From positions 372,001 through 436,000 of the forward strand of contig CBFFRP010000199.1 of assembly GCA_965644295.1 (NCBI GenBank): DNA of 64,000 bases, written 5' to 3'. Each line of letters begins with the position of its first letter. The first letter of the stretch is position 1. Below are positions 23,293 to 35,410 of the stretch, one piece after another. The stretch is from Paraphysomonas bandaiensis (Eukaryota > Chrysophyceae). Below the pieces are notes generated by a model, which was not told the DNA's origin, did no database searches, and was given only the letters and a program-made list of their open reading frames with translations. The translations under genes were made by a program, and so were the position numbers.

Positions 23293-23757
23293 TGTATGTA
23301 TGTATGTATGTATGTATGTATGTATGTATGTATGTATGTGTGTATGTATGTATGTATGTATGTATGTATGTATGTATGTATGTATGTATGTATGTATGTA
23401 TGTATGTATGTATGTATGTATGTATGTATGTATGTATGTATGTATGTATGTATGTATGTATGTATGTATGTATGTATGTATGTATGTATGTATGTATGTA
23501 TGTATGTATGTATGTATGTATGTATGTATGTATGTATGTATGTATGTATGTATGTATGTATGTATGTATGTATGTATGTATGTATGTATGTATGTATGTG
23601 TGTATGTATGTATGTATGTATGTATGTATGTATGTATGTATGTATGTATGTATGTATGTATGTATGTATGTATGTATGTATGTATGTATGTATGTATGTA
23701 GGTAGGTAGGTAGGTATGTATGTATGTATGTAGGTATGTATGTATGTATGTATGTAT
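23147..23757. repeat. (ATGT)n microsatellite, right block
   Basis: About 150 units with a few point changes and a GTAG variant run at 23698-23714. It continues the tract on the other side of the MITE. Confidence 0.98.
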
Positions 23758-23789
23758 CTAGCAGTATACATACAGCAGAGTATCTAGAT

Positions 23790-23871
23790 GGTCCCATGAC
23801 CACAAAAGCTCCACATACGAAAACACACAATACAAAAAAATGAAGTGGTCCGCTTTGTCAATAAACGTCTC
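23790..23871 (-). mobile_element. Truncated second copy of the microsatellite MITE
   Basis: Resembles the 22960 element in reverse orientation (gaccacaa, catacgaaaa, acacaatacaaaaaaat, ggtcc.ctttgtca) and ends with the same ACGTCTC terminus. The other end is missing. Confidence 0.65.
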
Positions 23872-23880
23872 CTAGTTATA

Positions 23881-23890
23881 CGGTATACGG
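23881..23890. promoter_or_regulatory. CGGTATACGG motif
   Basis: One-base variant of the palindromic box, about 320 bp upstream of the MAP3K start. Confidence 0.3.
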
Positions 23891-24208
23891 TAGACTTGTA
23901 GAGTGTGTACGTATGTGGCCAAATGCTGCGTACAAGAGGCGTATCTTGACGGGGTGTGCGTGTGTGTTCCCATAAAGATCGCACACTTCTCCCTCAATCA
24001 TCTCGAACCACTTCCACTCCCATACCGTACGCTGTGGGCGCATGGACAGACAGATACCTAAACATAAACACACACGAAGAGGCATTCTCCATGAAACAAC
24101 TAATCACCATTATCAGATACTCATGATCACGATATCGCTGAGATGATAGCCTGTATCGGTGTCTGAGTAGATCGATCAACCCGTAGACCTACATACACAT
24201 CTATCAGC

Positions 24209-27200
24209 ATGGACAATCAGATGAAGGTGAGGTTTATGGTACATCTCATCAGTGATTATTAATGGATTTGTAGCGTATTCGTCTCAAATGCCGCTACGAG
24301 AATGAGATAAGAGTAGTGGTTATATCTCCGGAGTACAGCTTCTCACAGTGAGTAGCAGCAGCCTCTTATGTTTACATGAGTTAATGTTATCTGCAGACTA
24401 TGGAAGCGACTCTCAATGGATTACGGGTTTGATGTCACATTAAAATACGATGATGTTGATGGAGATATGATTACTCTAGCGTCTCAGAATGATTTAGAAG
24501 ACCTTTTCCTTTATAGTCCCGAAACTGTCAACGTCACTGTAGCAGAGAATAAGCTGCCCTGTGTTCATGGCAAACGGACTTCGAAGACACCATCACTGTG
24601 GCCTGTAGGAGGATCACTTGCTTCCTCGGACTGGGCTAAGATTCCTTCGTCTAATTTGAGTCCAAGTCCTAATTCGACCCATCTTTTCTCGCCGAATGTT
24701 ATTTCGTCTCTGCCTTCCACCCACAGCAAGTCGAACCTCCACAGGTTTCCACAGATAGAGACATCCTCTCCGCGCGCTACTGAGAAACTCACGCGATGGA
24801 AAAAAGGAGAAATACTGGGAAAGGGGGCATTTGGAGTTGTGTGCTTGGGCCTTAATGTTGAGACTGGAGAGCTGATGGCTGTAAAACAAATGACTATGGA
24901 CGACATTTCGAAGAAGGAGCTTGCCCAGTTGGATAACGAAATAAACACTTTAAGATCTTTGAGACACCCGAATATTGTGCGTTACATTGGAACTGAGCTG
25001 ACTCCTACAACCCTGTCTGTGTTCCTGGAGTATGTTCCTGGGGGGTCGCTGAAGAGCCTCGTCGACAAGTTTGGGAGACTAGAGGAAGCAGTAGCAAGGT
25101 CTTACACCCGACAACTTCTACTCGGCCTCGAATATCTTCACAGAAATGGGATCGCTCACAGAGACGTCAAGGGGGCTAACTGTCTCGTTGGAAATGACGG
25201 AGCAATCAAGCTGGCAGATTTTGGGGCAAGCAAGCACTGGCGGCCACCTGTGGAAAACACAGATGTACGTGTTTTACATGGTTGCGGTAGTGATCCCAGC
25301 AACAACAGCACTGGTTCGAACGATGTTCGTGGAACACCGTCATTTATGGCTCCCGAGGTCGTACGTAACGATGAAAAGCATCTAAACTGGAAGAAGGCAG
25401 ATGTGTGGTCACTTGGTTGCACCACAATAGAGATGACTACGGGGAAAGCGCCATGGGCCCAGTTCAACAATCCTGTAACAGTGCTATATCACATTGCTTG
25501 CTCTGATACCCTACCGGAGTACCCTGAGAATCCTTCTGTAGAACTCCTCACTTTTCTAAATTCTTGTCTGCAGCGAGATGCTATGAATCGTCCGGACATT
25601 ACGTCTCTCTTATTACATCCATTTGTTGCACACGCAAATCACTCAATCTCGTGGTCATCTGATCCCAGAAGTGGAATGTGGAACAATCGTCCGTCCACTG
25701 TATCTACCACAGCTACAGAATGGGAAGGTACTCCGCAGTGGAAACTCACAACCTCTGCCTCACGGAGTTTAATAAACTCTGCAGTAGGGTCGGAAAACCG
25801 GTCGGGGGGTATTAGTTCTTGTCACTCTCCATCCCTCCTGACATCGGTTTCAGTATTGCCCCAAGAACGGGAGGTAAACCCTCAGGCATGTGTGCCGCGG
25901 TACGAAAGCATGGTAACAAGTCTCGACAGCACATTAGGAGCCACGCGGACAGAGCAGCAAAACGACGACAAGACGACTGTATGTGATAGTTTATCGCTGG
26001 GAAATTCACTGGACAACCTCTCACTTGAGAACTCGGATCTGGAGGACAGCAACAACACTTTGGAGTCTGGGCGCATTACGCTAGAGCCGTTGCCTAGCAC
26101 GGACCGTGATGACACACCACCTATAAAGAGCAGTCGGGACAAACCGGAACGCCTTGATTCATTGCACCTCGGTAAGCTAAGCTCGTCACCAGTAGAGGAC
26201 AATTCCCCAACCCCTGCTATTATATTCCCAGCAGGCTCTGAGAAAAGTGGTACTGTGAATTTCAGTCAACCGAATCAGGGACAAGAACAGTCCGAAAAGT
26301 CGGCTGCGACTAGCGTACGAGATTCTTTGCTGCTTCTATCAGCCAAGGACGAGAACTTATACAGCATAGATTCTGTGGTGTCTAATCCTATAGTGGAGGC
26401 GAAACCAATCTTAGTTTCAGAGGAAGAAAAAGATTACTGTAGGTCTGCCAGAGTCAAAGAAGAAAGGAAGTTCAATTGCCGGTTTGCTGATAGAGAACAT
26501 TTAAAGAAAAGCAACAATAGTGCGAGCTTCCAATCGAAAGTGTCTCGTGCTAAAGGGAAGTCTGGTGTGAAAACCGATGACTCAACGACCTTCCGTGGTA
26601 GTCATGGGTCGTCTGTTGTGGTCGATTCCTCTTCTCGTCGTGTAGTTGACCGGTCTTCCACGAGCTCACCACAAATACGGAAAGTGACCACGACCGCGAA
26701 ATATTCGGGATCCTCTCGAGAGGCGAGTCGTAAAGAGCCACGCGCGAGCATTGGAAAAGACGCACCTTGCAACCACCGCAAAATGACAGCACATCATTTT
26801 GACTTTTCAAGCAGATCTGGGGTTGATCGCGAGGTTATTACCAGACAGAGGCTTATTCCAGTCAAGATGTCTGAGTCTGTATCACAGGATACGTTATCAC
26901 AGTCCTGGAAGTCTGACAAGAGCTCCATGGTGGAGGACGAAGTCGATCGTGAACAGCTTTTCTCACACTCGGTGCGATCGGATGATATTCAGGACGAGGC
27001 GGAGGTTTATGAGGACCTTGGTATGCCCGATGATGATGATGATGATATAACCGCAGCTGAGCTCTCAGAAGACTGTGATGAGGGCGAATGTGACCATATG
27101 AGCGACGATGACGAATGTACGTATTCACCAGACAATGGTTTCGAGGTGAAAGGCGAAGGGCATAATTGGGTGGGAAGAGATGGATTCGAGGGTTCAGGAT

Positions 27201-28912
27201 ATGTCGAAAGAATGCAAAATAGCCCCCATCTTAAGAATTCGGATGACGACGCTTCTTTAGACAAAGTGACAGACACAAGGTGGGCAGGGTCAGCGATGAA
27301 GAGCCATAAATCCAAGCGTGGAACCCGTACTCCTGGAACATGTTCAACGGGACAGTTACAAGGATATGCGCTTGTAGGGCACTCCCTTCATGGAGGTTTG
27401 AAAGCAGACTCAAAGATAAGCCAGTGTAAGCAGGCCATTCGTATGCCTGTTATTAATCGCGGTGGAAGTAGCGCTGGGGGGAACTTGCACTCGGAATCAG
27501 CCTTTCGTCGTCAAAATCTCGAGGTTGCAGGAGACTCTATCGATCTGCGGATGAGTGGTATTAGCACAGCTCATCCTTCTATACGGCATAGAGAAATGGG
27601 ACCATCAGGGAATGATGATATATGTTCAATTGCGGACGAATATGATATACGAGGATCCGATGATGACAATGACACAAGAGATGGGCTAATGGCCCCTGCT
27701 CTCAGTACCACTGGGGCACTCCTTGATGAACACACTGCAAGTGTTTCAAAACTTCGCCTTGTGACGAGCAAGAACTTGCTGCTGAGTGCATCCTTGGATG
27801 GTACTGTGCGAGTCTGGAGTTCTGAGGATGGTGACACTTCTCGTGCTGTGTTGGATGCAGCATCCTTTACAACCAAGAGCAGCAGCATTCGTCGGGCCGG
27901 TACTGGAAAGAAAATAGTTTCGAAGGTATCCTGCGTGCCTTCCACTCCGAAGCCTCTTCGTGTGACAGGGATGTGGGCGGATGATGGATGCGAATATATA
28001 TGGGGAGGATGCTCGGATGGTTGTGTGCGAGTATGGAGTGGGTGCGAAGGCAAACCTGTACGTCTAATGAAGGGGCATGGTGAATTGGTTACATGCATCG
28101 AAGGAGCAGAATCGGTGTCCTCAGCGATGGGATCGCCTCATATCACCGCTACGGGGTCTGTTGACAGAACGGTGCGTGTTTGGGACGTAAGAGCGAAACG
28201 CTCACAGGCTTGTATGTTTCGCGGTCATTCTGACAGCATCCTATCGATGAAGTGGGTAGAAGGAGGTAGAGTAGTTGTCAGTTCTAGTAAGGACAGAACC
28301 GTTAAGTTGTGGGACATTCGTACCGGTCGTATGCGTATTTCACTTGATAAACATTTTGGATCTGTGAATATTATTAAAGCCATCCCAGCACACGGGGGTG
28401 GACAGAGCTTTGCTCGTGGCTCCCCGGCTTTCATGTCAGCTGCCCGTGATGGCATTATAAATGTATGGAGCGCAGAAGGAGACTGTCTAGCATCTCATGG
28501 AGCTCATAGAAACTCCGTGAGTTGTCTTAGTGAAGTACAGTCTTACGAAAACTCAATCGAGCCTGCTGTCTGTGCAAACCCGGGGATATTATCATCTGGA
28601 GCAGACGGCATCGTGAAGGTATGGGACAGTAAAAGGCTTAAATGCACCTCAGAGTTTGCAGCCCAAAACATTGTAAAAGTAGCCTGGTTTCATCAATCGA
28701 TAATAACAGGTTCATCATCTGGCACTCTACGTATATGGGATCATTATTCCGGTAGTGATGCCGACTCAATGACTGAGGGAAGAGAAGTCTCCAAGACATG
28801 GGTGTCAAAGGATTTAAATAATTTTACGCAAAGTTGTACTGATATAGCAACCAACAAATACTGTGTGGCAAGTGCATCGAAGTCAGGACAGATAATGCGA
28901 TGGACGCCATAG
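24209..28912 (+). CDS. PB1 - MAP3K - WD40 protein kinase
   Basis: Three exons (24209-24226, 24274-24347, 24397-28912) encode 1535 residues. The two small 5' exons complete a PB1 domain (residues 1-70: IRLKCRYENEIRVVVI, then WKRLSMDYGF and the acidic YDDVDGDMITLASQNDLEDL). The kinase spans about 163-441: glycine loop GKGAFGVV, ATP lysine 194 in MAVKQM, HRDVKGAN with Asp287, DFGASK, and activation-end GTPSFMAPE. This is the STE11/MEKK signature, and all catalytic residues are present. A disordered, Ser-rich, acidic 700-residue linker follows. From about 1145 to the end come roughly seven WD40 repeats (DGTVRVWSS, DGCVRVWSG, DRTVRVWDV, DRTVKLWDI, DGIINVWSA, DGIVKVWDS, SGTLRIWDH). PB1 and WD40 suggest scaffolded activation of a MAP kinase cascade. 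The combination is unusual; a Dictyostelium MEKK also carries WD40 repeats. Confidence 0.93.
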
Positions 28913-29204
28913 AATGTGTTTTCAGTTTTCTACGATACTTTTTTGGCTTTTATTTTGTATATATTATGCATGCCTAGAGTAATTCTATTATGCTTTTTTT
29001 AAAATATATTAGATATTTTGTGAATCATGAATGATTCAGCAGCTTTGTGAATGCATAATGCAATTTACTTCTGTTTTACACAATTAAAAAATATAATACA
29101 AAGATAAGTAAACGCACGATATTTTGTAGCAAAGAGTTGTTGTCATATATTGGCGTGAGTTGGTTTGGGCTCTTGGCATAGTCGTTTGAACAAGATAGGA
29201 ATTG
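28913..29204. other. MAP3K 3' flank
   Basis: AT-rich; no features beyond probable 3' UTR. Confidence 0.35.
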
Positions 29205-29415
29205 TCTAGTACATTCAGTGTGGCACTTGAAGACAATGTACGAGAATACAGTGAAGTATGGTGATGTACAAATAAATACTGTAATGATATTGAGAAACTG
29301 AAATAGTTTGATCTTTCAAGATATGCTCAGTAATGAGAGGTTCACACATGTAGGAGATTATGCGTGGAGCAAAATGAGATTGTGTTGCTTTTGTCACAAT
29401 TCGTGTAAACTGTTA
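29205..29415 (-). mobile_element. Relic of hAT-type family 1
   Basis: The reverse complement aligns over about 200 bp with 54400-54615 of the TSD-flanked element. Shared pieces include catatcttgaaagatcaaac, tttcagtttctcaatatcat and ctcgtacattgtcttcaag. The ends are lost. Confidence 0.7.
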
Positions 29416-30262
29416 GAATTGGACATTTCACTGAAGTTAACTTTGCTCTACACGTAAACCTTAACCTCGCTTTGTTGAACACAATGCACTTCCTTTCAAG
29501 TAAGATATATATTATAATTATTAATTATTACTTCACTACATATTCATGTAACATCTGGTAAATCATCTGTTCTCAGCAACACCTGTTTATCATATGTTCG
29601 CCAGTCACTCCTACTATGTCTTATATAGTTACACATCAGTAACTGTAATCATCCGTTACACCTATGAGTTGACTTCACCTTTTGCACACTGTTAACTGGC
29701 TTCAATTGCACAATATATATCACATCATATTTTAGAGCTCAACATAAACGATATCAATTAATCTATCTAGTCGAACGACAAAAATTCTCTCTGAGATATA
29801 GTTAAAGAACGATTAATTTCCAACATTCACACGGACGAAGTCATAAATAACTGATCATATGCGGCATCATCAGCAGTGTACAGTGTAAACTCAGCATTAA
29901 CATAACCAGTTAGCGTATTGTTGTGATATCCATGCCATTGGAGTGGGTAATTTCACGAAACATATCTGCCGGGCAGACTGTTCTACAGCGAGTGGTTGAT
30001 TACTAGTACCATTTGCAATACTATACTTTTCATTACTTGATCTATGATTATAGCGCAACATGGGCAGAGTCTATAGTAGCAGAACATCTAATAAATTTGC
30101 AACACTGAAGTGAATATATGGTGGTGATTGGTGATACACAGCAATATCATTCAGCACTGGATATCGACACACAATAGACAGAACCGGTCAACTACTACGG
30201 GTGAGTAATTCCAATGAAAACGCATGTTCTCAATGTTGAATAATATATCACCACTGCAACAT
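29416..30262. other. Intergenic between hAT relic and channel gene
   Basis: AT-rich; no supported coding or RNA feature. Confidence 0.35.
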
Positions 30263-32923
30263 CTAATCATTAGTATCAAGGCCCAATGCCAATATGATTA
30301 GGTGCGTATTCGATGGCCACTTGATCCGTTTTCTTTTATCAGCTGGGTTAATAACAACATTTTCCCGAATCTGTACATTTTGAAACGTTAAAAGTAAAAA
30401 GAGAACTTCAAGCAAAGCCACCTTGTAACCAACAGTCAGATGGTTTACTGACTTTGCTAATGCCATTAATTCATAGAAGGAAGCTTCTGTTTGCTTTTTC
30501 AAATACGTACTCACAGGAACAAGGTATCTGTTAACATCGTCAAACATAGCACAGGACGAACATCACACAACAGTGCCTACATTTCGTTTCCATCACTGGA
30601 CAGCAACTCCTTCAGGATATGGTTGACCTCGCGTTGCTCAGATACCATGGCAATGGCCATACTCAACTGTATCACAGTGACTCATCATACATCAAAAGGT
30701 AATAGAGGCTCACCAGTTCGTTAGATGTCACGTAATCAGTGACAGAAGCAACCGATATGAGTGGCTTCGTTCTGACATCTAGTATCTCACTAATCACTGC
30801 TGCTGTCCTTCCTTCCGAAAATTCGTCTTCTTCGTCACTCTCGACCTCGTCTTCCACTTGTTTTGTGCTACACGTCGCTCTTCGTGTGTCTTCCATAAGC
30901 GGAGATGACGATCGCACTGTCGCGAAATTATCATCAAAAATTGATAGTCGGCCCTTGACTCGAGTATTGACATTGCGCTTCTGCTGAATGTCTCGGATAA
31001 GGAGAAGCGTGGTGAGAGACCTTGTATCAGCGTACATCATATCATAGGAAACGTCTCCCTCAAAGTCTTCATCCGCTAGAATCAAGATGAAATCATACTC
31101 CTCCAGTGGCAGAGCTTCTAGGTGTTGTCGATAAGTGGGGTTTCCACATGTGTGAGTCAGACGTAAATTTTCCTGTACGTTTTTCCTTCCTCCTTTTGCA
31201 AGGCGCTCTTGGCGCGAGTGGAGGTCCAACTGATTAAACAACGTAAGCTCAGATCCCTTGCATACATATGAATCGAGCTCAGATATCATGTCCTCAATGT
31301 CGCGGCGCCAACCTACGAAGAGCATTCTCTCTGGTCGACGCACGCGACTCTTATATGGTATCCGCAGTTTGTCCAATTCACCCTCCCAATCCTCCATAAA
31401 CAAAGGCTCCTGTACGGGGGTGTAAGTATCGTCGTCTTCAGCAATAACTACAATGCGATCTCCCTCTCTAACCACTTCATTTACATGTGGGTTTAAAAGC
31501 GTCTCTGTTGCCCCTCTTGTCACACCTTGACGGATGAGACCAACAACAATTGCATCCGAAAACATGTACATAACCTCCCCAAATGTGCGACCTGTCATTT
31601 CAGGCCATTCCTTGATATAGAACTCACATCCCTCAAAACCCAGCAACTGTTCAAGAACTTGGGCAAGTCCACGCTCTCTTGCACATTGAATCATCAGTCG
31701 CCCAATCACATCATGACTGACAAATGTTTCCAATGACTCCTTGCCTACTATTTTGACAAGATTCTCATTGTCTACATCAAGTACCTCGGCAACGATGTGG
31801 CCATCAACCGGTGCGCCCATACCTCTTAGACTTAGTACAGTGCGTACAGTGTTGATATCCGTCATATCTGGTGTTGTACAAGAATTCTTATCAGCGAGGA
31901 CGACCACGGAGCGAGCTGTCATTGCGCTCGCCTTGCGCAGATCGCTCTGCAAATGAGGGACACCAGTACGAACAATAACATCTGCACAGAAATACATTGT
32001 CAGATTAGAAAGACAAGATTCCCAAGATACTATATACCTGATCCTCTGAGATTCAATTCTGCAGCATGTATTGTCTCCTCTAGCTCATGCTTGGGACACT
32101 GAGTCAGAATGACAATCGCCCCTCCGCCAGCGCTTTCATTGGCAAGTGCAAGTTGCTGGATAATTGGAATAAGCATATCACCCTGTGTTTAAAGGTAAAT
32201 AAAGCACGTTTCATATGTAGCATGATGGACTACCTGCCCTAATATAAGTGTGTGTTTTGACACAATAACTCTACTGCGCCCCTTCCTCAAATTATCAACG
32301 TAACTCGAAATATCTTCTGTAATCATTCCAATTGCCATGGCGAATATAATCATACCCCCCAGTGTCATCATCAGACTCACAATTCGCTGAAGGGTGTCAC
32401 TATTGTCGGCATGGGTGCCGGGATCAGCCACAAATGTCCACACAAACCAGAAAGATTCAAACAAAGTGTAATCAGTGACAAACCACCACAACACCCCTCC
32501 GACTAATATCAGAAACAGTGTCGCAGTCAACAGTGCAACGGGTTTGAATTTTTCATTATGAGAATAGAGATAATCTAGCCGCGAGAAAAAATATTCTGAT
32601 AAGTTGAATTCTTCAATGAACTCTTTACTCTTCTTGATCTCACGATATATTCTCAGCTCGTTTGTCCACAGCGCACATGTTTTAAGTGAAAGCAAACCGA
32701 ATCCCCCCACAAACAACACACGCAACAACACTGTTAGCAATAAGCTACTTTGATTATCCTCTATTTCCTCTATTTGACATCTCTGTCCTCTCTTACAGGG
32801 ATTAGATATCATCATGAGAACAAGAGCCGCCGCGAGAGCGACAGAGAGGGATTTGTATCTCTTCTCGGTGCTATCTCCACATATGTAGTTGACCGCACCC
32901 TCCATGTTAATCATATCTATCAT
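30263..32923 (-). CDS. CASTOR/POLLUX-like cation channel
   Basis: Six exons on the minus strand (32923-32234, 32182-32038, 31981-30714, 30666-30581, 30527-30422, 30370-30263) give 800 residues with phase kept at every junction. In plants these RCK-type channels in the nuclear envelope support calcium oscillations in root symbiosis. Seen here: membrane helices (LLTVLLRVLFVGGFGLLSL; LLTATLFLILVGGVLWWFV), a pore helix and filter FVWTFVADPGTHAD, then GGMIIFAMAIGMITEDI. Two RCK-like regulatory lobes follow, with LANESAGGGAIV, ARSVVVLADK, VSHDVIGRLMIQCARERGLAQ, LGFEGCEFYIKEWP and VVIAEDDDTYTP. The C-terminus ends in the family block ENVVINPADK. Two in-frame ATGs (32923, 32905) are possible starts. 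The filter has Pro where plant CASTOR has Ser and POLLUX has Ala. Ion and membrane are inferred. Confidence 0.92.
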
Positions 32924-33021
32924 CGGGGTTGATAATGTGCTAAGGGTCTGGATGTATGTATATATGTATGTGTATGACAGGCAGCGGGTGAGTAGGTATG
33001 TATGGCTATATACGGTAGAGA

Positions 33022-33032
33022 GTATACGCCGG
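33022..33032. promoter_or_regulatory. GTATACGCCGG motif
   Basis: Related GTATAC box about 100 bp upstream of the channel gene start (minus strand). Confidence 0.3.
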
Positions 33033-33372
33033 TCTCTTATACGACACACTCACACTAATATTCAGTCACTTCACTTTAACTTCACTCACCTCACTTCTGT
33101 TCTATGCTGTTAACTAGACATCCTTCTCCACCTCCCTTTCGCTCATATTCTTCACTGTAAGTACGGATTGGGTGGCTTTTGAACCTTTTAAAAAAAGATA
33201 ATCATCTCAAGGACGTATACACTGTATTTCGTTGTAGTCTAGAATACCACTGTATACTTTATATATTACATATGCTCTCTGCATGATGGATGTGTGTAGT
33301 CTCATATCAATCCTGTCTACATGTTGCTCTGAGGTATCCGCTGCTGATAATTATGTTCAATGATGCTTAAAA

Positions 33373-34527
33373 ATGGATTGGCTGTTTCTTTTTGTTGTAT
33401 CTGGCATCATATATGCCCTGATTATGTTCTCTTTCTATTGGTTTGATGATGATGATGTGGAGACAGACAACAGCATGATAGGTCGTCAAGTGGTGGTCAC
33501 AGGAGCTAACTGTGGCATAGGTACTAGTATGGGAGTACTATGTAGTACATGCATGATTCGCATTTAGGCCGTCAAGTGGCTCTTTCGTTAGCCTCCAAAG
33601 GAGCAAGCGTGATACTAGGATGTAGAAGTATAGAGAAAGGACAAAAAGCTGCGGATAGAATCATATCTATTACAGGAAACAAAGGTGCTTGTGTACTTTA
33701 TATACGTGATCTTATAGTTGGAGTAGATGTTGTAGTCAAGCACATCGACCTTGAAGACTTCGGTTCGATTAGAAAATTCGTGGAAGGAATTGACTACTGC
33801 CATTGCCTTATAAATAACGCCGGCCTTATGCTTTCTGAACCGCAAAGCAAAGATGGAATGGAACTCACGATGTGTACTAACCATTTGGGACCTTTTCTAC
33901 TAACGAATTTACTGCTGCCAGTGCTGAAGAAGACAAGTAAAGCAGACGACACTGAATGTCGAATCGTTTTTGTCGGCTCAAAATTGGCTTCCAAAGCAGA
34001 GTTGGAAGTGTCCGATGTCCAGAGTGGGCGCTGGCTCCATCTGTCACCAGGAATATATGATAAGTGGATGGCTTATCGCAACTCTAAATTGTGCAATCTT
34101 TTAACTGTCAATGAGCTCAACAGGTGATTTTCTTGGATTTGTTGTTTGAATATAGTCTTATGAGTCGGTTCTGTATGGAATGACTTTCGTGTTCAGACGG
34201 CTTGGCGTGCAGCTTCGGACAGGGGGTGATTTTGAAGTGACAGTGAATGTAGTGAGCCCGGGTATGGTGAATACTAAATTTATGCGCTTTATGCCGCGCT
34301 GGCAGCAAATTCTCTCATCTCCATTGCGGGCACTCTTTTTGAGATCTCCTAAACAAGGCGCCGATTCAGTTATTTATGCCGCATCATCAGATGAATTGAA
34401 CGGAGTTTCAGGTGTTTTTATAAGTAAGCGGCAGATTATACCTACCCCGAAACGGGCGGACAACCTTGTCCTTGCGAAGGCAGTATGGGATCAAAGCTCG
34501 AAAATAGTGAAGTTGAAAACATCTTGA
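33373..34527 (+). CDS. Membrane-anchored short-chain dehydrogenase/reductase
   Basis: Four exons (33373-33520, 33568-33684, 33727-34123, 34197-34527) give 330 residues. An N-terminal anchor (LFLFVVSGIIYALIMFSFYW) precedes the Rossmann fold. The NAD(P) motif TGANCGIG is split by intron 1. GCRSIEKGQKAADR, with a basic residue after the second strand, suggests NADP. Then come LINNAGLM, the catalytic Ser region FVGSK, the YxxxK motif as AYRNSK and the PGMV segment. This arrangement is typical of the retinol dehydrogenase/WWOX-like classical SDRs, membrane-bound enzymes acting on lipid alcohols or ketones. A 42-nt intron (33685-33726) is among the shortest in the window. The substrate cannot be deduced. 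The gene points away from the channel gene, and the two starts lie about 450 bp apart. Confidence 0.9.
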
Positions 34528-35410
34528 CTTATACCTGATATACTGATGTCTTTGGTGTAGTTATGGTAGTTTATACTCTTCGCATATGTATTGCATGATT
34601 TTGTGATAACGTTAGTAACTGTTTCATTGCTACAATCTTATTGTGTATTCAGGCAATTGTCTATGCAACACATCATTATGCTCAGTATTCATAATAGCGT
34701 GACATACTGTACACTGTATACTGTGCAGGCATATTGTGCCACATTTAGCCAGAATGTGCGCAACTATTAACCACTGTGGTAAGGGAAAAGCACATTCATT
34801 TGGAATTAGTTTGCACAATTACGGACATAAATTCTAACGCTTCGAAATTATATATACTTTATTATATATCATACGAATTGAACACCTTAGTTTCTTAGCT
34901 CATAACATTTCTCAGAAGTTTAATACAAGTATTCATAATTCATAACTATATAATTTTACCAATAATGAATACAATAATTGAGCTCGACCTATTTTAATTT
35001 TTTATACACCTATTGCTAATGTTGCAGCTGATGTGAAAGTAGAAGTGTAATATCCTTTTCACCAGTTTAATCTACCGCTGTTCATGCTTACAGTAATAGG
35101 CAAGAATTACGCAACTACCGGAAATGAAATATAGTGCGGGAGACTATTTAAGATAGTGCTGAAGTGAGGTAATCAATGTAGCAAGATGCAATGAACAACA
35201 AGAACTTTTAATTGAATGCTGTGTTTGCTGAGTTTAGATATCTTACTTAAAAAATTATTCATGAAAATGTCATACACATTAAAGCAATCAAGCAAACCAA
35301 TGATATCTGGCAACAGTCTTCGACGTACAGCAACTTTCGTGAGATCAAAAATATATGAGTTCGTGATTACTACTAGCGCTAACACGAGTTGCGAATGGCC
35401 TCCTACATTC
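34528..35410. other. Intergenic between convergent SDR and VIT genes
   Basis: AT-rich. A frame at 35216-35416 is the antisense of the transporter's last exon and flank. No other feature. Confidence 0.4.

Noticed and set aside
22741-23757. CRISPR-like repeat array
   Set aside because: Simple tetranucleotide repeat without spacers, in a eukaryotic genome.
22716-23830. Several long open frames of YVCM or IHTY repeats on both strands
   Set aside because: They are translations of the ATGT microsatellite in all frames; no independent coding evidence.
27571-28098. 175-codon frame opposite the WD40 region
   Set aside because: Antisense shadow of the WD40 repeats.
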